Shown here in pieces: positions 1 to 7,292 of a stretch of 13,588 nt of DNA. The notes under the pieces were generated by a model. The model was given only the letters and a program-made list of their open reading frames with translations, was not told where the DNA came from and ran no database searches. The stretch covers positions 1 through 13,588 of the forward strand of contig JWZX01000964.1 in NCBI GenBank assembly GCA_001275005.1. Direction: 5' to 3'. Position 1 is the first letter of the stretch; each line of letters starts with the position of its first letter. The stretch is from Chrysochromulina tobinii. Lineage: Eukaryota; Haptophyta; Prymnesiales; Chrysochromulinaceae. The position numbers were made by a program, and so were the translations under genes.

Positions 1-52
1 CGCCTTCTTGCCCTTCTCACCTTCTTGCCCCCCCCCCCTTCTCGCGTCCCAG
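1..52 (+). other. 3' end of a spliceosomal intron in the ATP synthase alpha gene
   Basis: The window opens in a strongly pyrimidine-rich tract (C and T runs, including a run of about 11 C) that ends in cccag at 48-52, a textbook polypyrimidine tract plus 3' splice site. Conserved ATP synthase alpha protein sequence begins at the very next base with a complete codon, so the intron is phase 0. The upstream frame stays open to base 8, but its residues (Cys/Pro-rich) do not belong to the family, which supports the intron reading. The donor lies outside the window. Confidence 0.85.
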
Positions 53-430
53 GTTGCGGGCACCCTGAAGCTCGAGCTCGCCCAGTACCGTGAGGTCGCC
101 GCCTTCGCCCAGTTCGGCTCCGACCTCGACGCCGCCACCCAGGCTCTCCTCAACCGTGGCGCTCGCCTCACCGAGCTCCTCAAGCAGGACCAGTACGTGC
201 CCATGGCCTTCGCTGACCAGGTCGTGGCCATCTATGCCGGCACCCGTGGCTACCTGGACAAGCTCGCCGTCTCCGAGGTGGGCCCCTTCCAGGTCCAGCT
301 CATCGCCCTGATGAAGGCCTCGCACAAGGACATCCTCGACGAGATTGTCAAGAGCGGCAAGATCGACGAGGCCACCGACGCCAAGATGAAGGCGATCTTC
401 TCGGCCTTCACCAAGAACTTCTCGGTCTAA
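53..430 (+). CDS. atpA: Mitochondrial F1F0 ATP synthase subunit alpha, last exon (partial)
   Basis: This is the C-terminal helical domain (about 125 residues) of the F1-ATPase alpha subunit, a non-catalytic nucleotide-binding subunit of the alpha3beta3 head of mitochondrial ATP synthase. The exon opens with [20 protein letters not shown] and continues with [24 protein letters not shown] and a short C-terminal helix that ends in FSV and a TAA stop. The Walker A and B motifs lie in upstream exons outside the window. Codons are strongly C-ending (gcc, ctc, aag, gac), the usual mark of a highly expressed nuclear gene in a GC-rich alga. The close match to mitochondrial/alphaproteobacterial alpha and the spliced structure favour a nuclear gene for the mitochondrial enzyme over the plastid CF1 alpha, which is normally plastid-encoded. 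Confidence 0.93.
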   Translation, partial: VAGTLKLELAQYREVAAFAQFGSDLDAATQALLNRGARLTELLKQDQYVPMAFADQVVAIYAGTRGYLDKLAVSEVGPFQVQLIALMKASHKDILDEIVKSGKIDEATDAKMKAIFSAFTKNFSV

Positions 431-985
431 ACCCGCAGAGATCCAAGGGGCCATGGGCACATGGATGCGAGTGGTCGTGGGGGCGGCCGGCCCCAGCCGG
501 CCGCATCATGCAACGAGGCGTGCCATCAACGGCTCGCCAATCACGCGGGGGTGCGCGCGCCGTCATGGGCGGGCGCCGCCCCCCGTGTCGTCCGCGTCTC
601 GCCACACGTGAAGATGACGCGCAGGCCTGGCGGGGGGGAAGCGGGTATTCTGTTGCGCCCACGCCTGTACAGGCGAGGAGCCGGCGCCGGGCACGAGTGG
701 TGTCGATACTGATATTGGGAATAGTGCGCGCCGCGCAGGGGCGAGTCGTGAGAGTGGAGAGAGGGCAGAGGGGTTGGCGCGGCCGCCAAGACATGGCGCG
801 CAAGGTCAAGGACCCGGATTTGTGTGAAAAAGCTACGAGAGCAGGGTTGTGGGGTTGTGAATGAAGCGTCCATTGTCAAGCCACGTGTCGCGTAACGTGA
901 CTGTGCGGAATCTCGTTGAGAACAGTTTCGCTCCATCATCGAAGCTCATCGCAGGGTTGAGAAACCATCTCGACCATCCGCACGG
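431..985. other. Intergenic: 3' UTR of ATP synthase alpha and upstream region of the next gene
   Basis: There is no gene here that I can support. Several frames are open in this GC-rich stretch, but they are Arg/Pro/Gly-rich and have no family signal. CACGTG-like E/G-box cores occur at about 603-608 (acacgtga) and 882-887 (ccacgtgt); the second is about 100 bases before the next ATG and could be a regulatory site, though the motif is short. I see no TATA box and no tRNA. Confidence 0.5.
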
Positions 986-1657
986 ATGCTGTACAAAGTC
1001 GCTGTGTTGGCGCTGATCGGCACGAGCGAGGCGTTCGCGCCAACGTCCACGGCACGGCCACTGTCGTGCCGTACCAGCGGCGTTCACATGATGCAGGCGT
1101 ACGACGATTTTCGCTTCGGCTCTGGCCAGCGCAAGGAGAAGCAGATTTATGGCGGGACGGCCGCGTTTGCACCAACCGCTTCAGCTCAGCAGCCGAGATA
1201 TGCACAGCCGCAGGCGCCAACACCTGCCATGCAACCTCCTGCATCTGCCATGCAGCCTCCGGCACAGGCGTACAACATGCAGCCTCCGGCACAGGCCTAC
1301 ACCATGCAGCCGCCAGCAACTGCTTACGCCATGCAGCCGCGGGCGCAGACCTTCAACGTGCCGCCGGATGTGACCGACTTCCGCTTCGGCCGCGGGCAGT
1401 GGGGCGAGATCTCTCGGGGAGGCACCGGGTATGAGAGGGGCCTGGGTTCCAACCCAGGGCAGAGGTACGTCGACCCACAAGATGCATTCCGTTTCAGCTC
1501 GGGGTCCGTGAAACCTACAGGCGGTCACCGCTATGGCGGAACGGCCGCGTTCCAGCCCACCACGTGGGAGCAGCAGCAGATGCAGATGCAACAGCAGCAG
1601 ATGCAGATGCAGATGCAGATGCAGGATCAGATGCATCAGCAGCAACCGGCGGAGTGA
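986..1657 (+). CDS. Probable plastid-targeted repeat protein, function unknown
   Basis: This is a 223-residue single-exon protein that I do not recognise as a named family. Residues 1-16 form a hydrophobic signal peptide (KVAVLALIGTSEA) followed by FAPTSTARP. A Phe right after the cleavage site within an A-F-A-P context is the ASAFAP-type signature of bipartite presequences in red secondary plastids; the Ser/Thr/Arg-rich stretch that follows fits a transit peptide. The mature part has three copies of a motif around D-x-F-R-F-(G/S)-x-G, at about residues 40-63, 130-146 and 166-192; the outer two also carry YGGTAAF(A/Q)PT. Between copies 1 and 2 lies a spacer of MQPPAxAY repeats (about 80-118), and the tail (196-223) is almost pure Gln/Met. 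The start is a clear ATG (ctgtac follows) and TGA ends it at 1655-1657. Plastid location is inferred from the presequence; no catalytic motif is visible. Confidence 0.72.
   Translation: MLYKVAVLALIGTSEAFAPTSTARPLSCRTSGVHMMQAYDDFRFGSGQRKEKQIYGGTAAFAPTASAQQPRYAQPQAPTPAMQPPASAMQPPAQAYNMQPPAQAYTMQPPATAYAMQPRAQTFNVPPDVTDFRFGRGQWGEISRGGTGYERGLGSNPGQRYVDPQDAFRFSSGSVKPTGGHRYGGTAAFQPTTWEQQQMQMQQQQMQMQMQMQDQMHQQQPAE
1216..1350 (+). repeat. In-frame minisatellite encoding MQPP repeats
   Basis: Degenerate tandem units with periods of about 21-30 bases, each containing catgcagcctcc or catgcagccgcc, code for the repeated MQPPAQAY-like peptides of the plastid-targeted protein. The two central units (cagcctccggcacaggc) are nearly identical, so the array expanded recently. 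All periods are multiples of three, so the frame is kept. Confidence 0.8.
1566..1625 (+). repeat. CAG/ATGCAG microsatellite encoding a Gln/Met tail
   Basis: Runs of cagcag and atgcag hexamers at the 3' end of the plastid-targeted protein gene encode alternating Gln and Met. The array lies within the reading frame and just before the stop codon, so copy-number change would alter only the tail length. Confidence 0.8.
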
Positions 1658-2584
1658 ACGAGAGCGCGAAATTTGTGTTCCAGATCCATGATTCCATGTG
1701 CTTACGGTCGTGGCGGTGGAGAAGCGGCAAGGCAACGAGTAGTATGGGATTGGTAACTGCGTGCGCAGTGGAGAGCGAACCACGTGTAGTTCTAATGAGA
1801 CCGCATGAAATCCCGATGAAAAAATCCCGGCCAGAGTGAGAGAGTAATGAGAGAGTCGCAGTCGCAGCTCGCAGGCGCCTGGCGCAGACCGTGGAGACGA
1901 CCCGGGAGTCGCAGTCGCGAGTCGGGAGAACCGGGAGAGGTGAGACAGGAGTGCACACGTCGTGCACCGGTTGGTCCACGCGCCGGAATCCGGAAACCGT
2001 CGGATAGTCTGTCGTCTCTCCGACCGCGCCGCCGTCGTCACGCGACGGCGGCGTCGAGTGACTTCTTTTACGGCCGCTCTCTCGCGAGACCGAAACCGAA
2101 ACGCGCCGGGACGCCGACCGGGGCGGCGCGGGGGGGTGCGCGTCCCCGCGGCGGGGTGCGCCCGGTCCCCGGTGCGTCGGCTCGGCGATGTGCGAACCGG
2201 GGCCGCCGCGCGGGCGGAAGCGCGCGAGTTACCTTTCGCCGCCAACGTGCTTGCACTTGGCCCGCGGCGCCGCGGGCTCCTTCTCCTTGCGCGCGTAAAA
2301 GGTAAATTCGCGCCAGTACGACGGTCGACGCGCGACGTAACTATAGTCTATACGGTGAACGTCTGAACGAAACGAGAGTATGTAACAGCCGACACGCCCC
2401 GTTGCCAGTGTGTTGGGTTGTCATTGAGTTTGAAACCATGTCGTAAAAATGTCGTTAATACGGAACCGTAAGTAATACGGCCGGGCGCCGTCGGTAAGGC
2501 GGCTTGGCGCTTGGGCCGGTGCCTCCGGCGGCTCGCGCGCGCCGTCCACAAACTAAGTTACCTCGAGTGGCGACGCGACTCTTG
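1658..2584. other. Gene-free region of about 930 bases
   Basis: I see no gene that can be supported. 1853-1865 and 1906-1918 are an identical 13-base direct repeat (gagtcgcagtcgc), 53 bases apart. 2095-2290 is extremely GC-rich, with long C and G runs and inverted repeats, including the perfect 16-base palindrome cccgcggcgccgcggg at 2261-2276. 2340-2480 is much more AT-rich and includes a near-duplicated taatacgg at about 2456 and 2473. Long open frames on the minus strand across this region start at TTG and show no family signal. The right end presumably holds the 3' UTR of the minus-strand coiled-coil gene. Confidence 0.45.
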
Positions 2585-3196
2585 TCATCCTAGCGCGCCA
2601 CCCCGTGCACGGCGCAGGTAGCTCTCAAACGCTTTGGGCTCGTTGGCACCGCCCTCGCCTAGGCATTTGCGCAACAGCTCGTTTTCCGCTTGCAACTCGC
2701 GGATGTTGCGGCTCGACTCGCCCTCAGTAACGAAGTCGGTCAGGTTCGCCATGTACGGTTTCATATCGCGACTGCGGCCGGCCGCTTCGAGTTTGAATGG
2801 AGCGCTGGCGATCGCGGCTGACCACGACGCATCCTCAGCAGACGGCGCGCCTGCCTTGCTGCCCTTGCCTCCCTCCTTGCCACTGGCCTCGAGGGGTTCC
2901 TTCGTGGTCGTGATGGCCTCCTCGAGCTCGCGCAGCTCGCGCGCATGACGCTCTTTGGCGACCTCCTCCGCGAGAAACTCCTTGGCGCGGCTGCTCACGC
3001 GTTCCTCGCGCTCGCTGCGCCACCGCCGCTCCTCGAGCACGTTTTCCATCGTGTGAAGCGGAGTTTCGCGGAAGTCGGTGATAAGCGCTTCGTCGAGGAA
3101 TTTCTCAATGTCCGCTTCGATCACAGCCGCCTCCGACGCGATGTCGCTGGCGCACGCGCGGAGAGCGGGCGCCGAGAGCGGGCGCTCGGCATCCAT
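2585..3196 (-). CDS. Small coiled-coil protein, function unknown
   Basis: This is a 203-residue protein with a genuine ATG at 3196-3194 and a TGA stop at 2587-2585. I do not recognise the family. Residues about 12-98 are predicted to be mostly helical and charged (for example ENVLEERRWRSEREER and AKEFLAEEVAKERHARELRE), typical of a coiled coil. A Gly/Lys/Ser linker follows at about 103-122. A second short helix near 163-180 (RNIRELQAENELLRKCL) has leucine-zipper-like spacing, and the C-terminus is basic (YLRRAR). No signal peptide or membrane segment is seen. It is divergent from the DUF2009 gene, with only 41 bases between the ATGs, so the two are probably expressed from one bidirectional promoter. 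Coding is supported by consistent charge patterning and GC-ending codons rather than by homology. A structural or adaptor role is a guess. Confidence 0.65.
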   Translation of the reverse strand: MDAERPLSAPALRACASDIASEAAVIEADIEKFLDEALITDFRETPLHTMENVLEERRWRSEREERVSSRAKEFLAEEVAKERHARELRELEEAITTTKEPLEASGKEGGKGSKAGAPSAEDASWSAAIASAPFKLEAAGRSRDMKPYMANLTDFVTEGESSRNIRELQAENELLRKCLGEGGANEPKAFESYLRRARGGALG

Positions 3197-3237
3197 TTTG
3201 ACCGTTGCTCTCGGCGTTCCCTGAATTCACATGAACG
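3197..3237. promoter_or_regulatory. Short bidirectional promoter/5' UTR interval
   Basis: Only 41 bases separate the start codons of the divergent coiled-coil and DUF2009 genes, or 95 if DUF2009 starts at 3292. Core promoter elements for both must lie here or overlap the coding sequences. No TATA box is visible. The inference rests on geometry alone. Confidence 0.4.
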
Positions 3238-4671
3238 ATGCTTCGCACGAACTTCATGAGGTCACGCTCGCCAGTCGGTGGCTTGGAGTTCATGGCGCTG
3301 AGCCAACGCGCCGCGTTCATACCCCTACGCCTCTCCGAGGACGAGCGCTCGTTGCTACGCGTGCTCGAGGGCGCGCTCGCCGTGAGTGAGTACACCGACA
3401 AGGTCGACATCCTATCCTACAGGAATGACAAAGCGGCGCGCGTGCAGGAGCAGCTGGGCAACGTGCTGGCGGCGGTATCGGGCATGGTGGTCGCCGCGCT
3501 GGGCAATCGCGGGCAGCAGCTCGTGCAGGGTCGCACACTGCCCGAAAACTTTGACCTCTTCTGCGCCGTCTTCGAGGTCGGCCGCCGTTATAAGGTGATG
3601 AACCCGGACAAGATGCGCTCGACCTACGGCAAGCTCATGCACATGCTGCAGGACGCGCAGTCGACCGAGATCCAGCACGCCATCGGATTCCGCGTCGTCC
3701 GCGCGATGCTCACGGTGCGGCGTGAGCTCGAGGACATGAGTGCGACCGAGCTGCTCGAGGACGCCGACCTCGAGGCAGCCGTCCGTGCCGTGTTGCCGGG
3801 CGAGTCGGCCGAGGCGAAGCGCGAGGCGACGACGCGGCTGGTGGCCAAGTACGGCGGTGGCGACGCCGCCGCGTGCGCGCGCATCGAGCGAGTGCTCGTC
3901 TCGCTCGCCGACGACGAGGCGCTCACGCTCGCGCACGTGGCGCCGGTCGAGCGCATGCTGCAGCTGCTGCACGACGAGTTCGATCCAACGAGCGCCGAGA
4001 AGGGCTTCTCGCTCGCGATTAGCGCGGGCCGACAGGGCGCACGCCTCACGCACTCGCACGAGATGCAGTTCGCGTACGTCGAGCAGTCGCTCCGGCTCTG
4101 GGGTGCGATCCTCTCGCAGCTGCCTCAGATGTGGTCGCTCGCGGAGGCGGATCTTCTCGACGGAGGTGGTTACCGGCTACGCGACACAGGACAAGGGATC
4201 CATCGCGTGCAGGCGGCGCCGCACGTGGGCCGGTTTATGCACCATGTCCTCAGTCGGCTTCAGTCGCAGTGCAAAGGGGATTGGGTGGGCTCCTCGGCGG
4301 TACATCTAGGCGACAACGACGTGCCGAATGCCCTAGTGTGGATTGACAAATACACGCAGATCCCGCGCATCCTCGAACCGATCTTGGCATGCATCGATGG
4401 TCTCGAGCGGCTCGCCGACGCGCCTGGCATGCTGGCCTACATCGAGGGCGGCTGGGGCGATGTGCGCAGCCTACGAAAGTCGATCCTAGGCGACTTTTTC
4501 CGCCACGCTTTCGACGGGAGTGGCGCCGATAACTTCTACGACGCGGGCTCGTGCATCGACGGACGACTCACCTCTGCCTGGAACTGGTGCTCGAAGCTGC
4601 CCAAGAAGAACTACCAGCACATCTTCAAGATGACGGGCTTCGTAGGCTTCGACGGCGAGTTCACCAAATAG
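3238..4671 (+). CDS. DUF2009 family protein
   Basis: This is a 477-residue conserved eukaryotic protein of the DUF2009 family, whose biochemical function is not known to me. Family hallmarks run the whole length: FIPLRLSEDERSLLRVLEGA and SEYTDKVDILSYRN near the N-terminus; VGRRYKVMNPDKMRSTYGKL and MLQDAQ at about 115-140; a central RLTHSHEMQF; GYRLRDTGQGIHRVQAAPHVG; DVPNALVWIDKYTQIPRI; and C-terminal DFFRHAFDGSGADNFYDAGS, CIDGRLTSAWNWCSKL and TGFVGFDGEF. It is a single exon, apparently complete, ending in TAG at 4669-4671. The start is uncertain: in-frame ATGs occur at 3238, 3256 and 3292, and family similarity begins just after the third (MALSQRAAFIPLRL), so the true protein may be 459 residues. 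No signal peptide or membrane segment is seen. It is divergent from the coiled-coil gene and convergent with the RCC1-family gene. Confidence 0.9.
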   Translation: MLRTNFMRSRSPVGGLEFMALSQRAAFIPLRLSEDERSLLRVLEGALAVSEYTDKVDILSYRNDKAARVQEQLGNVLAAVSGMVVAALGNRGQQLVQGRTLPENFDLFCAVFEVGRRYKVMNPDKMRSTYGKLMHMLQDAQSTEIQHAIGFRVVRAMLTVRRELEDMSATELLEDADLEAAVRAVLPGESAEAKREATTRLVAKYGGGDAAACARIERVLVSLADDEALTLAHVAPVERMLQLLHDEFDPTSAEKGFSLAISAGRQGARLTHSHEMQFAYVEQSLRLWGAILSQLPQMWSLAEADLLDGGGYRLRDTGQGIHRVQAAPHVGRFMHHVLSRLQSQCKGDWVGSSAVHLGDNDVPNALVWIDKYTQIPRILEPILACIDGLERLADAPGMLAYIEGGWGDVRSLRKSILGDFFRHAFDGSGADNFYDAGSCIDGRLTSAWNWCSKLPKKNYQHIFKMTGFVGFDGEFTK

Positions 4672-5028
4672 CTCTCTGCTCGCGCGTCTGGACGTCTTCG
4701 GCGGAGGAGCTCTGATCTCGCGACTGGACGTCTCCGGCGGGCGGATGGGCGCCATGATGGGCGCTCACCATGGCGCTCATGCTCCTAACACTCCCCGCGA
4801 ATGCGAAGACGCTCTGTTGGACGCTCCGGCCCTCACGCTCCGCCCGACATGGCGCTCAACACCGTTCCGGCTCCGGTGCGGACCGCCGCGAGCGGTACGG
4901 ATGGGTCAACCAGACCGTACGCGTCTCGTGTCTCGGCCGGGAGCAGTGTATCTTTATATAACAATGCTCGCGCTAGCACGAAAGAACACAACGCTAAGCC
5001 GTTACTTTCTCAAGAGAGCGAACGGGAG
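4672..5028. other. Convergent intergenic region between the DUF2009 and RCC1-family genes
   Basis: This holds both 3' UTRs. A degenerate duplication of about 38 bases is visible: tctggacgtcttcggcgg at about 4686 recurs as actggacgtctccggcgg at about 4722. Then come several variants of atgggcgcc/atggcgctc at 4745-4785 and again at 4849. An AT-rich patch with tttatataac at about 4953-4962 is the only TATA-like string; given the convergent genes it is more likely 3' UTR than promoter. I see no gene. Confidence 0.45.
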
Positions 5029-5427
5029 TCAAGAGACGCTTTGGCCTCCGTCCGGCTTCTTCTTCTTCTTCTTGACGCGGCCCGCATCCGCTGCGGACGA
5101 GCTGGGGCTCCCGGCCGCCGCGCCCTCCTCCTTCTGATCGTCCTCCCCCGTCCCGGGCACCGCTGCCTCCACGGTCTCCGGCTCGGCTGCTGGTGCTGCT
5201 TCCGCGGCCACCACGGCCTCTGCGGCCACCACGGCTTCCGCGGCCACCACGGCCTCTGCGGCCACCACGGCCTGTGCGGCCACCGGCAATGGCTCGGCGG
5301 CAGGGGCGTTCATGAGCCGCGGCCGATCGGGCGACACACCAAGCAGCCCCAGTGGCTCGAGGCCATCGTCGTCCTCGACCTCGTCCTCGGCCTCGCCGCC
5401 GGCACGGCGGCCGCCAGCAACAGCGGC

Positions 5428-5458
<31 letters not shown>

Positions 5459-7168
5459 GCGCTCGCGCTCGCACTCGCGTGCGGATCTAGCTTATGGAGC
5501 AGCGGTTCGTCAGCTAGGGTGAGCTCGTCTTCATCTGCACGCTCGAGTGCACCGCAGCTGAGCCCCCTCCTCGTGCTTCCTCGTGCCGCCGCTACGGCCC
5601 CCGCCGCGTACGCCGCGTGCGACAGCGGGGGCAGCGGGGGCAGCGGAGTGGTGCGCAGCAGGACCACTGTGTGCCACGCGCCGCATGCGACCTCGGAGGC
5701 GAGGTGCGGCAGCGGCACCAACCGCGGACTGGTGTGGCGCGCGGCCGAGCCGGCGACCTCGGCTTCGTCCTCGCCCTCCGCCGCCGCCGCGGTGTGGGGA
5801 CTGGAGCCCTCCGCCGTGACGAAGCCCGTATACTCACCGGCGGGCGAGATGGCGGCCGTTGGGCCGCGGGAGGGCGAGGCAGCAGCAGCACTTGCACGTG
5901 CGGCTTCGATGGCGGAATTGAGGCGCATGTGCCCGAGCTGACCATACGTGTCATCGCCGCACGTGAGCAGCTTACCTGCCGTGCTCACGAAGGCCGAATG
6001 CGCCGCGCCCGCCGCGAGCGCGCAATACGGGCCGTGGTCGAGCAGGCTCGAGATCGCATGCGGGCGGAGTGCCATCTCCCCGATCTCGGGCGCGCCGAGT
6101 TGGGCACTTCGGTTGTCGCCCCAGCCGAAGACGAGCCCATCAGCAGTGCTCGCGAGCGAGTGTGAACGCCCCGCGGCCAGGCCCTCCACCCGCTCGCGCT
6201 CGAGCGCCTGATGCGAGATTACGATCACGAGGCGATCACGGGCACTCAGATGCGATCACGGGGCACTCAGATGCCATCGGATGCAATCAAGAGGCAATCA
6301 CCTCGATAAGGGCGGGCGTGCTGCCGTCACGCTCGGAGCCACGCCCGAGCTGGCCGCAGTCGCCAGCACCCCATGAGTAGCACAGGCCCGCCTCCGTGGC
6401 CGCGAGCACGTGTCGCCAGCCGCATGCGAGCGCCACCACCGCTTGTCCGGCGAAGAGGCTGCGAGGCAGAGGGCGTGGCTCCGCGGCGTCGCGTTCGGAG
6501 CTCGTGCGACCTAACCGTCCGTTGGCGTCGCACCCCCACGTGAAGACCTCCCACGTGTCGCGAGCGAGAGCGGCCGAGAAGTGCTCGCCCGCGCGCACGC
6601 ATGCCATGCGCGGGAGCATCTTGGACGCCGACATGCCCACCGGCGGCTGAAGCGCTTTGGGCTCTGTCAGGTCCGCATCGGCTATTCGTCGGGTGCCGCC
6701 GACGCTGGTGCCGATGCCGTGTCCGAGCTGGCCGGCCGCAGCGCGGCCCCAGCTGAAGAGGTGCCCGGAGACCGACACCGCGAGCGTGTGGTTGCGCCCG
6801 CCTGCTGCCCCGGCCGCGAGCTCGCCGAGCAGCGCGACCGGCGCCACGTCGCCGACCACGGCGGTCGTCACCGCACCGAACGGGTGCTCGGCGACCTTGG
6901 GTCGGCCGAGCTGGCCGCCACTGCCCGCACCCCACACGTAGAGCTCACCCGTCACCGTCACCGCCATCGTGTGGAACAAGCCCGTGCCGATGGCGCGCGG
7001 CGACGTTGGCAGCGTGACGAAGTGCATGCTGCTGCTGCTGCCGCCGCCGCCGCCGCTGCTGCTCGAGGCAGCGGCAGCAGAGGCGGTTGCGCCCGTCTGC
7101 GCAGCCGGCGACGGCGCAGAGCCGAGCTCGCCGTTCGCATTGCGCCCGATGCAGCAAACGAGTGACAT
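5029..7168 (-). CDS. RCC1-family seven-bladed beta-propeller protein with long low-complexity tail (two exons)
   Basis: The coding exons are 7168-6302 and 6207-5029, joined at phase 0 across a 94-base GT-AG intron, giving 681 residues. The join restores an unbroken RCC1 repeat (PALIE then ALERERVEGLAAGRSHSLAS). Seven xGxLG turns (NGELG, GGQLG, AGQLG, NGRLG, CGQLG, SAQLG, YGQLG) and seven (A/C)GxxH-type strands can be counted, the last near 463-470 (VACGAWHTVV). The N-terminal half-blade and the last strand together close the ring, so the propeller is complete. Loops are expanded: Ser/Gly at about 35-47 and an 80-residue insert before the final strand. The tail (about 475-681) is low complexity: a poly-Ala run, an acidic patch, AVVAAE repeats at about 602-627 and a six-Lys run near the end. 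The ATG at 7168 was chosen because the upstream extension begins only at TTG after a stop. RCC1 proteins can be RanGEFs or other GEF, ubiquitin or chromatin factors; I cannot see the RanGEF beta-wedge, so the role is open. Confidence 0.87.
5198..5287 (-). repeat. 18-base tandem repeat (36-base dimer) in the RCC1-family tail
   Basis: Nearly five copies of an 18-base unit (plus strand gcttccgcggccaccacg, alternating with gcctctgcggccaccacg) encode the AVVAAE peptide repeats. The alternation shows that a 36-base dimer was the unit of the last amplification. Unit length is a multiple of three, so frame is preserved. Confidence 0.85.
5422..5463 (-). repeat. GCC microsatellite encoding poly-alanine
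   Basis: A run of GCG/GGC triplets on the plus strand gives about 14 consecutive alanines in the tail of the RCC1-family protein, preceded by an Ala-Ser alternation. It is probably polymorphic in length. Confidence 0.85.
6208..6301 (-). other. 94-base intron with internal tandem repeats
   Basis: The donor is GAG|GTGATT (exon base 6302, intron from 6301) and the acceptor is CATCAG|GCG (intron ends at 6208). Removal keeps frame and restores RCC1 similarity, and unspliced reading hits TGA within 15 bases. The interior is repetitive: gcgatcacgggcactcagat at 6232-6251 is followed at once by a copy with one extra g (6252-6272), so the donor-like GTGATC/T occurs four times in the intron. Confidence 0.88.
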
Positions 7169-7292
7169 GAAAATAGCCGCGAGTATGAAGGCAAGCAAAG
7201 GCAAGGCGAGTCATTCACACCGACACCGTCACGTTCACAGTCCCGTCGGCCCACTGACGCAACCGACAGAAGATATGCGCCTACACATGTAC
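7169..7292. other. Upstream region of the RCC1-family gene
   Basis: 124 bases lie between the RCC1-family ATG and the stop of the candidate small gene. The frame upstream of the ATG is closed by TGA a short way up. Short attcacac/gttcacag strings are present, but no recognisable promoter element. A very short non-coding 5' exon could lie here. Confidence 0.3.

Noticed and set aside
431-985. tRNA or other structured RNA genes in the gaps
   Set aside because: I looked for tRNA B-box-like strings (gttcgaa-type) and cloverleaf arms on both strands in all gaps and found none convincing.
1181-2245. Minus-strand open frame of 354 residues overlapping the plastid-targeted gene
   Set aside because: It starts only at TTG, is Arg/Pro/Ser/Leu-rich with no family signal, and its His/Leu repeats (LHLHLHLH) are the antisense of the Gln/Met coding microsatellite.
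2230-2430. Possible minus-strand exon reading YVARRPSYWREFTFYARKEK and ending at a GT donor near 2233
   Set aside because: Locally protein-like, but codon use is unbiased, no acceptor or partner exon could be found, and the downstream frame is low complexity.
2348-2551. Minus-strand 67-residue frame in the AT-richer patch
   Set aside because: TTG start, no family similarity, probably chance in the 3' flank of the coiled-coil gene.
4953-4962. tttatataac as a TATA box
   Set aside because: It lies between two convergent 3' ends and no plus-strand gene follows; more likely AT-rich 3' UTR.
5312-5941. Plus-strand 209-residue Ser/Ala-rich frame
   Set aside because: It is antisense to the RCC1-family exon, whose conserved repeats establish the coding strand.
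7169-7204. N-terminal hydrophobic extension of the RCC1-family protein (LLAFILAAIF)
   Set aside because: It would need a TTG start just after a stop codon; the ATG at 7168 directly precedes the first RCC1 half-blade.
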